In this document: positions 52,606 through 63,659 of the stretch, piece by piece
Layout: each line of letters opens with the position of its first letter
Numbering within the stretch: position 1 is the first letter of the stretch
Source of the DNA: Erinaceus europaeus
Taxonomy: Eukaryota; Chordata; Mammalia; Eulipotyphla; Erinaceidae
Length of the DNA: 64,000 nucleotides
Reading direction: 5' to 3'
NCBI RefSeq assembly: GCF_950295315.1
Contig: NC_080164.1
Coordinates: forward strand, 106,043,587-106,107,586
Program-made: the position numbers and the translations under genes
Notes under the pieces: generated by a model
Told to the model about the DNA's origin: nothing
What the model saw: the letters and a program-made list of their open reading frames with translations, nothing else
The model's database searches: none

Positions 52606-53330
52606 TTCTTATCATGACATGCTTTAACTTTTAGGAGGAATTTTGAGCAGAAGAAGCAGGTGATAATGAAACTCCTCACATTCTTTTAAGTTATATAATT
52701 GGAAGTCATGCACAACAATTCTACTAGAGTCTTTCAAGCCAAGCTTTAGATGCCCAGTAGCATATAACCTTAGGAGGTACTGCCAAAGGCCTTCCTCCTA
52801 GAAGCTTTACTCTAAATAAGGAATTATTTAGCCATGGAATTATTTCACTAAAAAAATAAAGTGACAGACATTAATAAAAATAAGGTAGATTTGGGACAAG
52901 AGAGATAGCATAACAGTTCTGCAAAAACACCTTCCACCCTGCAGTCAAAGAGTCAAACAATCAAGATAGAAAGACAGACATGATGATGACAACAGAACTA
53001 AAGATACCTAAATATAAGAGGACCAGGGAAGAGACAAGAAGATGTAAACAAAGCAAAACAAACAAAAAATGGTTGAGTAAAAAATAGAGATAAAATAAAA
53101 TAAAATCCATATATACTTGTCAGGGTAAGAGTGGTTAGTCAGTGGGTCAGACTGCAGGCATAGGATGGATGAAACCATGTTCTCAGTCCCTGGGGCCACA
53201 GGAAAACCATAAACACACAAGGAGACAGAAAATCAGAAATTTCTTCCTTTCCTTCCCTGTCTCTCTTTCCTAAAAGAAAAGTGAACATGATTATGATCTA
53301 AAGAGATAATTTTAAATGTTTAACATGAGC
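52606..53330. other. Mostly unrecognised; decayed SINE-like pieces
   Basis: 52888-52975 (GGGACAAGAGAGATAGCATA, GCAAAAACACCTTCCACCC) looks like an old SINE head. The rest is AT-rich. Confidence 0.45.
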
Positions 53331-54120
53331 TACAGAACACCTATATTTGTGGTTCTCATGGAGACTAATATATAAAATGAAGATGCCCATCATCAGATGT
53401 CTGACTAGAGAAATTATGGGATGTATAATCCATGAAATAATACTCTGCAATCACTGAAGATGATAATGTGTCCTTTGGGACAAAAATAGATGGAACTGGA
53501 GGTGATCATCTTAGTAAAATAAGTAAAGAGATGAAAGACAACTACCAAATGGTTTCACTTACATGTAGAATCTAAAGATCTGATTTACATAAACTTGCAA
53601 AAAAAAATAAACAAAGCAGAAACAAGTTAACTGCAAGACTTGTGAGAACTACCATGGTTCTCTTTGGGAGGTGAGAGGGTTGGGATATGGAATTATGGTG
53701 GTGGGTATGCTGTGGAATATATTCTAATATCATAATCTTCTAACAAACTATTAGTAACACATTAAAAAATTTTAAAAAATGAAAAGCTATGGACTACTAC
53801 TCTGCAATCAGAAAATATGATATTGTGGCTTTCCAGACAAAATGGATGGAACTGGAAATGATAATACTTAGTGAAAAACGTTAAATGATGAAAGACAACT
53901 TCCAGATGGTTTCAGTCATGTGAAATCCAGAAAAACTATACACATGAAATAAAAAAAAAAAAACAGAAGCAAACAAACTGTAAGACCTGTGAGAACGGTG
54001 GGAAGCTGGAGGGTAGGGACACAGATCTTTAGTGGTGAGTATGGTATGGAACTATACACTGTAATCTTACAATCTAGTAACAAAAGTACATGAAAAAGTA
54101 AATGATGAAATAAAAATTAC
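53330..54120 (+). repeat. Two old L1 3' ends in tandem, plus strand
   Basis: First: 53380-53770. Second: 53785-54112. Both carry the same ordered words: ATACTCTGCAATCA / TACTCTGCAATCAG, TGGATGGAACTGGA, GATGAAAGACAAC, GGTTTCACTTACATG / GGTTTCAGTCATGTG, GTGAGAAC, GGTGGTGGGTATG / AGTGGTGAGTATG. The 3'UTR type differs from the L1 at 24-25.6 kb. Each ends with an A-rich tail. Confidence 0.75.
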
Positions 54121-54124
54121 TTTG

Positions 54125-54192
54125 ACAAAGAAGGAAGGAGGAGGAAGAAAAGGAAGAAGAGGAGGAAGAGAAGGAGGAGGAGGAGGAGGGAA
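54125..54192 (+). repeat. (AGGAAG)/(GGA) purine repeat
   Basis: AGGAGGAAGAAAAGGAAGAA and similar, all purine for about 65 bases; probably grown from the preceding poly(A) tail. Confidence 0.85.
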
Positions 54193-56040
54193 CCTGTGTA
54201 CCTGAGGCTTTCACAGTCTCTGCCACATGCATCAACTGAGCTGATAGTCTGCAAGCCTATGACCAGTTCTATAAAGTGTTTTATCACAAAACCATACAAT
54301 GAGCTCTTGAATCATACATTTCTTTTAACTATTAGAGAGAGGCTAACAAAAATCCAAGCAATGAAGGAGACTTCCTACCATGATGCTCAGAAGTAGGATC
54401 GGAGCCCCAGTCTTGAACTTTAAAGTCAGGGCACATACCTCAAAGGTAATGGTCATCTTTTATGGCTTCCCATGCAATATACTTTCAGAACTGCCACTCT
54501 TCATCTATTCTTATTACTCTTAGATAGAAAAGTGTTTTTCCAAAGTCCTTTTTTATATATTCTTGGCCTTGACTCATTTGTTGTGCCAATTTGCCAACCT
54601 GGTGCCATCAGCCTCTTCCACACTTGTGCTGTATACAGTATTTTTCTTTTTCCTAGCTTGAAAAAAAGATTTGGAACCACACAGAGGAAGGTAAATGATC
54701 TTGGGATAAAACTGAACTCCCCCTCCATGCAGATCTTTAATTCACACTCTTTAAAAATGTAGTTTGACCACACTGTTTACCTCTTAAAAAACTATAATGC
54801 TGTCACGGAGAAATCCTGGACTCAGAACAGTGCTCTAACACAAACCAATGAAATGGCAAGATCAGATCTGAGGTTATATGAAACAGAAGAAAAGTAAAGA
54901 ACTTATATCTAGGAGCTTTTGTTTTTTCACTTAGTTCATTGAGCCATCTGGCTGCCATAATTTCCACCTACTCCCTGAAATATGTGTTTATGGAAATAAA
55001 CTTAAAACTGCAACTAAAGTAATATGAAAACTGCAAATGCAAAAACATGATACTGACAAATAGGCAAGTCTGCTTTATAAAAGCAGTAATTACTCTGTAA
55101 GAATTAGTTTCAAAAATTATAGTTTATAATCTCATTAAAGCATATGTGCTTATGACTATATTTTACTGTAAGTTCATTAATTTTTTAAATATCTTATGAG
55201 AAAAGCATATTGCTTGTTTCTTCATGATGAAATTTTATTTTATATTTGAATGAATATTTCATTAAATGAAAAAAACTGAAGTGTGACTTCCTGTTCATGC
55301 ATATAAGTATTTTAAGGATAATCTCCTCTAGAAAAAAACTAAAGGGTTGATTATATTCCCTTTTGTAAGGGGGGTGGTGGGGTTACGGAGTAAAATTTCA
55401 AGGACTCAAGTAAAATTAAAACCCCTTTTGCTTCCTTTGGTTTTGAGAAACCAGACCAAAAAATTATCTTATTTGATTATTTAAGTTTGTACTTCGATTT
55501 TTTGATAAATCTATGTTCTGGTGTTAGATGACTAAAAACTAAGTAAGAACATTCCAAACAATATTATAGTACTGACATCACCAGCCCAGCTTGACCAAGC
55601 AACACTGGGGTAAGGGCAACAAGAAAACACACATGTAGAAACAATATTTCACACACTTTCCTGTTATATTTACAAGTTTTCACTAATGGAATATTTTTGA
55701 ATGCTCTTAACCTTCCCCTTACATAAATGATGGTGCACTTCAATTTACTGGTTTTCTAATCTACTAAAAATACAAAAAAAAATGAAATAACTTTCTTTTA
55801 TTTGAAGAGGATCAAGTGATATTAAAACACACACATATAACCATATGGCTGAGTAGCAGTCCACCTCCTACATCTGCATGATAGAGTGGTATATCAAAAG
55901 TAGTATATTTTATGCAAAGGAGTTACTTGACAATTCAATGCTTCTATTTAGTGGTCAAGAAATATCTTTCTATCCCTTTGTATTTTCTTCTATGTCTTTA
56001 AAAAACAGATTCTATAATTTGGCCAGCAAAATACTTAACC
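54193..56040. other. No recognised feature
   Basis: About 1.85 kb of AT-rich sequence, second only to 32.3-35.4 kb in lack of known repeats. The open frames (54472-54762 plus, 54501-54773 minus) overlap on opposite strands and have no recognisable domain. Confidence 0.5.
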
Positions 56041-56044
56041 TAGA

Positions 56045-56180
56045 TAACATGAACTATGTATGTGGACCAGGTTTGAACTCAGCTCCTTCCATCTTGGTGG
56101 AAGCTCCAATGTTATTTTCTTCCCTCCCTCCCTCTCTCCTCTTTTCCTATTTGAAATGTAAAAAAAAAAAAAAAAAACCT
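56045..56180 (+). repeat. Decayed SINE, 3' part, with A18 tail
   Basis: GGACCAGGTTTGAACTCAGC, TTGGTGGAAGCTCCAATG, a CCCTCCCTCCCTCTCTCC section, and an A run at 56160-56177. Confidence 0.65.
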
Positions 56181-56266
56181 AGAGTGATTAAATAATAGTG
56201 ATAATAAAGAATAAAAATTCTAGATTTTCATTCCAGTGGGATAAAATGAGTAGAGCACTGGACTTC

Positions 56267-56911
56267 TGTTAGGAACTGGGCCCACTGTCCAGGAAGTCCA
56301 GGCCATTGTTTCCATGAAAGTCTGAGCAGATAGAACCCAGGTCCTGCCCCTCTGGGTTGAGAAAATGACAGGTCCACCCTGACCTCTGGATTTATGATGG
56401 TTGGACCTCCAGACACGGGCTCCTTTCTACACATGTTACTCCTCTCCACTTTAAACAAAGGCCATGATTTACTATGTACGGCTAACTTGAAAACCACTGC
56501 AAACATCCTGTTGCTCAACTGCTTCACTCCCCACTGCCCTGAAGTGCCTGCAATTTACCTCCGGAGAAGCCCTGAAGTGCCTGCAATTTACCTCCGGAGA
56601 AATATACATTGTAAAGCTTGTGATCAAACCTTGTATGGTAACTTTTTACTTGTGATCAGGTAGTTTGTAGGTCAAGATGTAACTATGCATATGATCACCT
56701 CAACCCTCTTCCTGGACTATGGGTATATCTGCTTGCTTTCTCCCCCAATAAATGAGATGGTCCCCTGAGGCTCTCCCAGAGCTGACTTCCTTGCCTCTCT
56801 ATGCACATTGCCCTCATTGAATGGAGCCAACACAGGACTCCCCGGGGGCCACTCTGACCTCTTTTGCCCAACTGCTAGGGATGCAGGGAACCTGGAGTGA
56901 GACCCCTCACA
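56267..56911 (+). mobile_element. Solo LTR, 645 bp, with 6-bp TSD and a 33-bp U3 duplication
   Basis: Starts TGTTAGGAACTGGG and ends ACCCCTCACA. GACTTC flanks both ends (56261-56266 and 56912-56917). A perfect 33-bp direct repeat (56536-56568, 56569-56601; unit begins GCCCTGAAGTGCCTGC) lies in U3. Poly(A) signal AATAAA at 56747-56752. The flanking halves (56227-56266 and 56918-56980) rejoin into a third-type SINE (GTAGAGCACTGGACTTCTAA). The general look is gammaretrovirus-like, but a 6-bp TSD is more usual for class II; the class is left open. Confidence 0.87.
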
Positions 56912-57093
56912 GACTTCTAAGCAGGCAATTTAGAATTTGATCTTTGACATTTCATGTGTCAGACTGGTACTTCTTTTTTTCCTCTCACACTTGTCTATCA
57001 TGTTTAAAAATATTTTAAAGACTTCCATGGGGAAATTTTCCACTTATTTGAATTAATTTATTAATTTATTTCAGGTTAACTAATTCTTTTTGA

Positions 57094-57789
57094 TGTGAGT
57101 ATTTCAGGCTAGTAACACAAAAGAGATGAGCCAGGAACTGAGCTTGTGGCAGTGAGGCCATTCAAATCTTTATTCATCCAAACACCCCAGAGTTGGGCGG
57201 TAGCACACCAGGTTAAGCCACGTGGCACAAAGCACAAGGGCCTGTGTCTGCCTCCCATTGCCTGCAGGCACTCATCGTGGTCAGAAACCAGAAGTTCAAA
57301 TCAAAAACAGAAATGTCTTGACAATGGTTAGGAAAGGGGTGAAGAAAAGTAAAATGGGGCTGGGAAAGGTAGGGACTTCCTTAGCAACTATTGCTAGGGG
57401 TTTAACTGGTAGGATTAATAATACTCTGCAGACAGGGAGGGTCCAGAGGGTAGGAAAAAAATATATCAAATGAGCAGATAGGTGGGGAAATAGGGAGGAG
57501 ACCTTAAGTCATTTGTTAGACAAAGCAGAGCATTGTTATGTGGATAATAAGAGAGCAGGCCATTGTATCAAGGAATGCAGGGTGAAGCAGGGGAGCTGAC
57601 TCAATGTTTTAAGGAATGTGGAGCCCCTGGAGGCAGAACAATGCAGGGTTTCTGGAGACAGGGAGCAGCTGACAGGGAAACAAAAACTGGGGACCTGTAC
57701 TTTCTCCCCAGATCAGCCTTAGCAAGAGGGAGTGTGACAGGGAGATTCATTTCCTCAGTTCCCCATTTTTCAATGGGAAAAGCCTCTCA
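57094..57789 (-). mobile_element. Solo LTR (family with captured SINE), minus strand
   Basis: Minus-strand reading TGAGAGGCTTTTCCC...TACTCACA. Poly(A) signal as TGAATAAAG (complement CTTTATTCA near 57168). Same family as 9218-9779. Segment 57190-57270 is recognisably SINE-2 head and body in plus orientation (GGGCGGTAGCACACCAGGTT, GTGGCACAAAGCACAAGG, TTGCCTGCAGG), antisense to the LTR. Its relative has the same segment at the same place. No clean TSD found. Confidence 0.68.
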
Positions 57790-57839
57790 CCATGCTCAAC
57801 CTGGTTCTCCCAGTATTTCCAGCATGAGTATAGGTGAGA

Positions 57840-57970
57840 ATACTCAAGAGAGAGAGAGAGAGAGAGATAAAGAGATGGGAAGAGACCACATCACTGAATC
57901 TTCCTCCACTTTAGTGCAGGACCAGGATCAAACCTGGTTTATGACCATGACAAACAATATATTGGTCAAG
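57840..57970 (-). repeat. SINE-1 fragment with (GA)n, minus strand
   Basis: (GA)n at 57848-57867 lies in the purine-rich part. ACTTTAGTGCAGGACCAGGA and TCAAACCTGGTTTATGACC are remnants of the body and head. Confidence 0.6.
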
Positions 57971-57999
57971 CGACTTCTTTCACCATTGCAATATTGTTT

Positions 58000-59225
58000 T
58001 CTTGATTTTCTTTTTTGATGATTATTTGCACACTGAGATGCAGCAGATCTTTGTATATTATTTTGTAGCATGGCCCTTTACAATTTTTCTAGCTAATTTT
58101 TATTTGATCTCTGAAATTATCTGTGTATATGATATGCATTTAGTAAAGTTTTCCCATTCCCTTTCCAATTTAATACAGTTGTTTGTATCTGTCTTGTTCA
58201 GGCTGACTTCCAGCAATCTAACTGAATCTACAACCTGCTCAAAAGACGTGATAAAAATGGCATTTATGCCTTTACCCTGGTTTTAGCATAAAGTTTATTT
58301 GTCACTTTTGAGTCTGTTGTGTCAATTGCAGCCTTTATTATGTTGAGATACATCCCTTATATAATTATTTGTTGAGGAGTTTTATTATAAAAGTATGTTA
58401 AATCCCATCAACAATTTTTACTGTCTGTTGTAAGGATTTACTGCTAGGGTTTATCAGCATCATTTAGTTGTGAATAATGAATCATCCCTGCATCTTTGGA
58501 ATAAATCTGATTGCATACTGAACAATTCACTTAAAATTTTTAAATCTTTTATTGGTAACTAACAGTAAGCGAACAAGATCATATAGATCCACACCACAAA
58601 CATCACCAAAGTTCTGTGTCCTCACATTCTAACCTCCAAGAGATAACAACCATATTTATCACAATTCTTAGAGTTTTCTTGCTTCTGACTTTTTTTTAAA
58701 GTTCATATTTATCATTTCTCTAAACTCATTATGTGAGTGAAACCATCTGGTACTTATCTTTCATATCTTTATTTATTTTGCTAAGCATAATCACCCCAGT
58801 TCCATCCATTTTGTCTCAAAGGATACTGTATTATTTTCTTTGATTGTAGAGAAGTATTCCATGGAATATATACCCCATAAGGGGCATTTAGACTCCTTCC
58901 ACTCTTTGGCTATTGTGAATAATGCAGCTATAAACATAGAGATGCCTGTGTCCATTCAAATTATTGTTTCAGTGTCTCTGGATAAATGCCTAAGAGTGAT
59001 ACAGCTAGATTATGAGGTAATTCCACTTTTATTTGTTTAAGGACTTTCCTACAGCCTTCAAAAGGGGGGGCTGTGCCACTATCCATGAAGCAGAGTTCCC
59101 TTTTCTCCACACCATCTTTTACTTAATGATTTGTTGATATAAGCCATTCTCTCAGATGTGAAATGGTATCTAAGTGTATTTTTAATTTGCATTTATATAA
59201 TGATAAGTGAAATGCAACAATATAT
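58000..59225 (-). repeat. L1 ORF2 fragments and 3' end, mainly minus strand
   Basis: 58290-58510 contains the complement of an ORF2 segment (TGAATCATCCCTGCATCTTT). 58520-59220 contains the complement of an L1 3' end (CATTTTGTCTCAAAGGATAC, AGTATTCCATGGAATATATA, GGCTATTGTGAATAATGCAG, TTCTCCACACCATCTTTTAC). 58000-58290 resembles another L1 piece (CAGATCTTTGTATATTATTT). Frames are destroyed. Confidence 0.75.
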
Positions 59226-59277
59226 ACTACACCTTAACTTAGTTTGTTAGCATTATATTGACAATTTCTGTATTTAT

Positions 59278-59278
59278 G

Positions 59279-59325
<47 letters not shown>
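59278..59325. repeat. (AT)n microsatellite
   Basis: About 23 uninterrupted AT units at the boundary between two L1 fragments. Confidence 0.95.
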
Positions 59326-59327
<2 letters not shown>

Positions 59328-59339
59328 TTTTTATATTAC

Positions 59340-59860
59340 TTCCTTTACTGATTATCCTTATTTATTTTATACCTAGATCTGTCAAGTTGAGGGAGTGGGG
59401 TACTGAAATTCTCTACTATTACTGTGTTGCTGTTAACATATTGATATAGCTCTTTCAATAGATGTTTGATGTATTTAAATGGCTTCTCATTGAGTGCATA
59501 GATGTTATATCATTAAGTCCTTTTGATTTATGGATCCTCTGAGCATTGAGGAATATCCATGGCTATCTTTTTTATTTTTGTTATTTTAAAGTCTATCATA
59601 TCAGATATGAGAATAGCGGTTCTTACCCTTTTTTGTGGTATATTAACTTGTATGATAGTTTTCCATCCTTTGACTTTGAGTCTGTGTTGGTCTTGTTGAT
59701 TTAGGTGGGATTCCTGAAGACAACTTATGGTTGGGTTTTATTTTCTAATCCATCTTCCTACTGTGTGTCTTTTAATAGGTAAATTGAGGTCATTGACTTT
59801 TATTAATATTATAAATTTAACATATATTAATGCCATTATTCTAGACTTTGAGTGATAATA
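59340..59860 (-). repeat. L1 ORF2 5' region (endonuclease), minus strand
   Basis: Complement of endonuclease-domain sequence (TCTGTCAAGTTGAGGGAGTG, ATTGATATAGCTCTTTCAAT, CATATCAGATATGAGAATAG). A short minus frame ending at 59738 shows LPIKRHTVGRWIRK, equivalent to the start of ORF2. 59861-60394 is unrecognised and may be L1 5'UTR or an old LTR. Confidence 0.75.
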
Positions 59861-61049
59861 CAGTACATATATTATTATCAGGAGCTGGTTATTGTGTATC
59901 CACAGCAGAAATAAAATGAGAAAAAGACTCAGGTGGGAGCATGGCACTGCAATGTCTATGAATATCATATGTACAACTGGTTAAGAACCAAATGGTGTAT
60001 TTCAAGGAACCATACAGAAGTGTTCTGGAACCAAATGGTTTAAGAAGAAAGATCACTAAAACTAATGTTTAGAGTGACAGAGACCACAGGATTTTAACAG
60101 AACACCAGGGAAGCATCTAGGGGGATCAGAGAACTGAACAGTGTATTCCAGTGATATTAGGGAAGCTAACCCGATTCATAGTTGTCATATAGATCTTAGC
60201 TAATGGAACCAGACTGCTCTGCAGACAGGATAAATAAATGACTTTGAGAACAGAGTTACTTCTTTCAGGAAATAGTCTTGGAAAAGTAGAAGGGGATATA
60301 ATATCCTCCATCCCAAGACAAGGGTACTGTTTGAAGGACATCAAGCACCATAATACTACATAACTTCTTAAAAATGCCCCCCATTTAAATCAATAGCCAC
60401 CTACTAAACAACAACAAAAGCCAATATAGATGGGTAAAGCTAAAATAATTGACTGGCTCCATATACCCAGAGAAATAATGACAGGAAATTAGATGAAATA
60501 CAAAGCTCTCAATTTTAAATGAGAAAATATATTAAGAAAAAAATATACATAAACTCAATTATTCACTCAATGGTAATATGGAAAACATCAAACTAGAACT
60601 ACAGAGTGTTAAAGACATGCTGAATGCACTCCAATCTCAAATAGCAAGTCAACAAATTAGGTTTCTCAATATAGGAAATAGTATATTGGAAATAGAGGAC
60701 AAAATGCCACAGACTTTGACTCCAAATTATAATGAAAACAATAGTTTATAAAAATTGAAGCAATTTTTTCAAGTGATTAAAGATTCCATTAGAAAGTCAA
60801 ATATGTGGTCATGCAGTAACTAAGAAGGAGATAAAAGACCTAAAAAAGAGATTGATAGACACTGAAAACAACAACAGAGACATATGAGATGACCTCAGAA
60901 GAAGTTACATTTGGATAATTGACCTGCCAAAGGAATGGGAAGAAAACATCCTAGAGGAAATAATAGAAGAAAATGTCTATGTCCTAAACAACAGAAAGGA
61001 CATTAAGATTGAAGAGGCCCAGAGAATCCCAAACAGAATCAATACAGAC

Positions 61050-61235
61050 ATGAACACACCAAGACACATCATAGTTGTGATGAAAAGAAGTAAGGATAAA
61101 GAAAGAACCCTAAATGCTGCAAGAAAAAAAAAAGTCACGTACAGGAGAAAACCCATAACAAAACTCATAAGACTATCAGCATACTTCTCCACTCAAACTG
61201 TAAAGGCCAGAAGAGAATGGCAAGATATATATTAA
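61050..61235 (+). pseudogene. L1 ORF1 C-terminal fragment
   Basis: A 61-codon frame with PRHIIVVM, KDKERTLNAARKKK and ARREWQDIY, landmarks of the C-terminal domain of the L1 ORF1 RNA-binding protein. Upstream sequence (60700-61050) continues the protein in other frames (EEAQRIPNRIN), so at least one frameshift separates them. Confidence 0.85.
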
Positions 61236-61254
61236 GCCCTCAATTAAAAAGGGT

Positions 61255-61640
61255 CCTGGAGGCTGGGCAGTGGTGAAGTGGGTTAAGCACACATGGCAAT
61301 AAGCATAAGGACCAGCAGAAGGATGTGGTTTGAACCCCTGGCTCTCCACTTTCTGGGAGGGGGGGGTCACTTCACAGGCAATGAAGCATGTCTACAGGTG
61401 TCTATCTTTTTCTCCCTTCTCTGTTTTCCCTCTTCTCTCAATTTCTGTCTTTCCTATCCAACAGAAATGACAGCAATAACAACAACATCAACAATTAAAC
61501 AACAATGGCAAAAAAGGGGGAAAATAGACTCCAGGTTCAGGCACTCAGTCCCAGTGATAACCCTGGAGGTAAAAAAAAAAAAAAAAAAAAAAAGGAAAGA
61601 AAGAAAGAAAGGAAGGAAGGAAGGAGGAAAGAAATAAGGG
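61255..61640 (+). repeat. SINE-2, long-tailed form, inserted in L1
   Basis: GGGCAGTGGTGAAGTGGGTT, AGCACACATGGCAATAAGCA, an expanded GGGAGGGGGGGTCAC, TATCCAACAGAAATGACAG, AACAACAACATCAAC, module GCACTCAGTCCCAGTGATAA and CCCTGGAGG, then A23 and an (AAAG)/(AAGG) purine extension. The about 110 bases of A/G make a strong slippage site. Confidence 0.9.
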
Positions 61641-61860
61641 AAGAAAAGAAAAAAAAAGTGTTCCAACCAAGGACAGTATATCCTGCTAGACTTTCATTCA
61701 GACTTGATGGAGGAACAAAAATCTTCTCAGAAAAGTAATAGGTAAAGGAGGCAACTGTCACTAAGCCTGCCCTGAAAGAGGTTCTAAAAGACCTCCTATG
61801 AACAATAACATCAAGAAAATACTTGCCATATATCACAACAAGTAAAAAAATTGTTAAATT

Positions 61861-62253
61861 ATGGCACTGCAATACCTTATAAAATTATGGCACTGCAATA
61901 CCTTATACCTTATAACCATAATATCAAGAAATGGAAATGGTTTAAATTGCCCCATTAAAAGGCAGAGAGTAGGAGGATGGATAAGAAAACACAACCCAAC
62001 TATATGCTGCCTGCAAGAATCCTGCCTGACCCAACAAGACAAACAGAGACTTAAAGTGAAAGTCTGGAAAACTATCATACAGGCTAATGGACCACAAAAA
62101 AAGACAGGAACAGCAATTCCCATGTCTGACATAATAGACTTCAAATTAAATAAAGTAATAAAAGATAGACAAGGATCAATCAACCAAGGATATTTAACAG
62201 TTAGTAACATCTATGCACTCAATGAGGGCCCATCTAAATATATCAGTTACTGA
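61861..62253 (+). pseudogene. L1 ORF2 N-terminal endonuclease fragment
   Basis: A 130-codon frame. From about residue 25 it shows NGLNCPIKRQRVGGWIRK, CCLQES (catalytic Glu) and TVSNIYALN, the first strands of the L1 APE-type endonuclease. The expected GDFN motif follows just past the stop in another frame as GNFN, so the catalytic Asp is lost. The first about 23 residues come from the inter-ORF region, which includes a duplicated ATTATGGCACTGCAATACCT unit (61858 and 61884). Confidence 0.85.
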
Positions 62254-62439
62254 AAGAAGTACAAAAATATGTCAATAGTAATACAGTAATAGTAGGAAAC
62301 TTCAACACCCTACTCTCACACTTAGACTGATCAACTAAGCAGATAATCAACAAAGAAAGAAGAGAATTAAAGAGATGGATAAAGTAGACCTCCTGGACAT
62401 TTTCAAAGTTCTTCACCCCAAGAAACTGGAATATAGATT

Positions 62440-62758
62440 TTTTCAAACCCACACAGCACATCCCACCAATGTGTCCTGGAGCCCCACCTAGCCAGAGCAT
62501 TTCCCTGCTAGGGAAATAGCTGGGAATATGGATCCCCCTTCTAACGCCTATCTTCAGTGAGGAAGCAATTACAGAAGCCAGACCTTCTACCTTCTGCACC
62601 CCATAATGACCCTGGGTCCATTCTCCCAGAGGAATAAAGAATAGAAAAGCTTTTAAGGGAGAGTATTGGACACAGAGTTCATTTGGTGGCAATTGTACCC
62701 CTCTTATGCTATGGTCTTTTAATATTTCCATCTTATAAATAATTTTTTAAAAAAGAAA
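62440..62758 (+). repeat. R1 retroposon, plus strand
   Basis: CCCACCAATGTGTCCTGGAG, GAAGCAATTACAGAAGCCAG, TTCTGCACCCCATAATGACC, CCCAGAGGAATAAAGAATAG, ending TTATAAATAATTTTTTAAAA. It replaces the continuation of the L1 endonuclease region. Confidence 0.82.
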
Positions 62759-62819
62759 GAAAATCAAATATCAGAGTAATTGAGGCCTCAGAAGAATTGT
62801 AAAAGTAAATTATAAAATA

Positions 62820-62945
62820 TAACAGTTTTCTAAATAAAAAATATAAAAATATAATAAAATATAAATATAAAAATATAAATAAATAAAATAAATAAAATAA
62901 AATAAATAAATAAAATAAAAAATATAAAAAATATAAAGTTTTCTA
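62820..62945. repeat. (ATAAA)/(AAATAT) AT-rich simple repeat
   Basis: About 125 bases almost purely A/T, built from AAATATAAAAATATAAATA and AAATAAAATAAATAA units. Confidence 0.9.
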
Positions 62946-63475
62946 AATCTGGGATACTGTCAGTATGTAGACATTAAGGGTGTAGAGAAGACCTCAAAAT
63001 CCCTAAACCCAAATAGACCTACACTAAGGAAATTATCAAGAGGAAAGAAAAAAATTCAAGCTGCCAGAGAAAAAGGAAGAAGGGAAATAAAACACAAGCA
63101 CAGTCAAACTGATATATTTTTCATTCAGAACCATGGAGCCCAGGAGAGCATTGATTGACTTTGTTTTTAAGACAATAACTATACAAAATAACTTTATAAA
63201 ATATGCCAGTAACACATAATAACTATATAAAATAACTTTATAAAATGTGCCAGTAACACACTTTACTCTGAAAGATTAAAAATAAAATGTTAAGAAGCAA
63301 TTAAAACTTGGTCAGACATACAAAAAGTAGTTTCCCATTACCCAAGACCTATCTTGCAAGAATTATTGAAATGAACACCACAGAGAAAGGGATATTTAAC
63401 TCTCAACAAAGTGATCCAAAGTAAAACAGGCCCAGCAAAACAAATCATAGAAATATGAGAAAATGTTAAGCATGA
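62946..63475 (+). repeat. L1/HAL1-like ORF1 remnant, tentative
   Basis: CAAGCTGCCAGAGAAAAAGG, CATTCAGAACCATGGAGCC and AGACCTATCTTGCAAGAATT look like the ORF1/inter-ORF region of an old L1 or half-L1. A 44-bp tandem duplication lies at 63175-63262. Confidence 0.5.
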
Positions 63476-63539
63476 AAGAGGAGGAAGAAAAGGTTGCTGT
63501 CCAAACAAAGAACAGTGAGGAAAAAAATGTTTTAAAAAG

Positions 63540-63655
63540 CCTCTCAAATATATTAATATATAATATATGTATATATAAATTATACATGATAATTTTATAT
63601 GTAACACATTTAAACACATATGCAATCTTAATTATATATATTTTTATTGTAACCA
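63540..63655. repeat. AT-rich low-complexity segment
   Basis: TATTAATATATAATATATGT and similar. The open frames here on both strands are low-complexity artefacts. Confidence 0.75.
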
Positions 63656-63659
63656 GGAA

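Larger units (their letters stand above)
60395..62440 (+). repeat. L1 5' half: ORF1 and start of ORF2, plus strand, interrupted by SINE-2
   Basis: ORF1 spans about 60580-61235 with frame breaks. SINE-2 interrupts at 61255-61640. The inter-ORF segment (AGGACAGTATATCCTGCTAG, CTTCATTCAGACTTGATGGA-like) resumes at 61645, and ORF2 begins near 61925. It stops at 62440, where R1 abuts. Like the 26.2-29.0 kb L1, it has lost its 3' part. Confidence 0.82.

Noticed and set aside
61454..61666. Phe-rich membrane protein on minus near 61.5 kb
   Set aside because: Translation of the complement of a poly(A)/AAAG tract at the end of a SINE-2.
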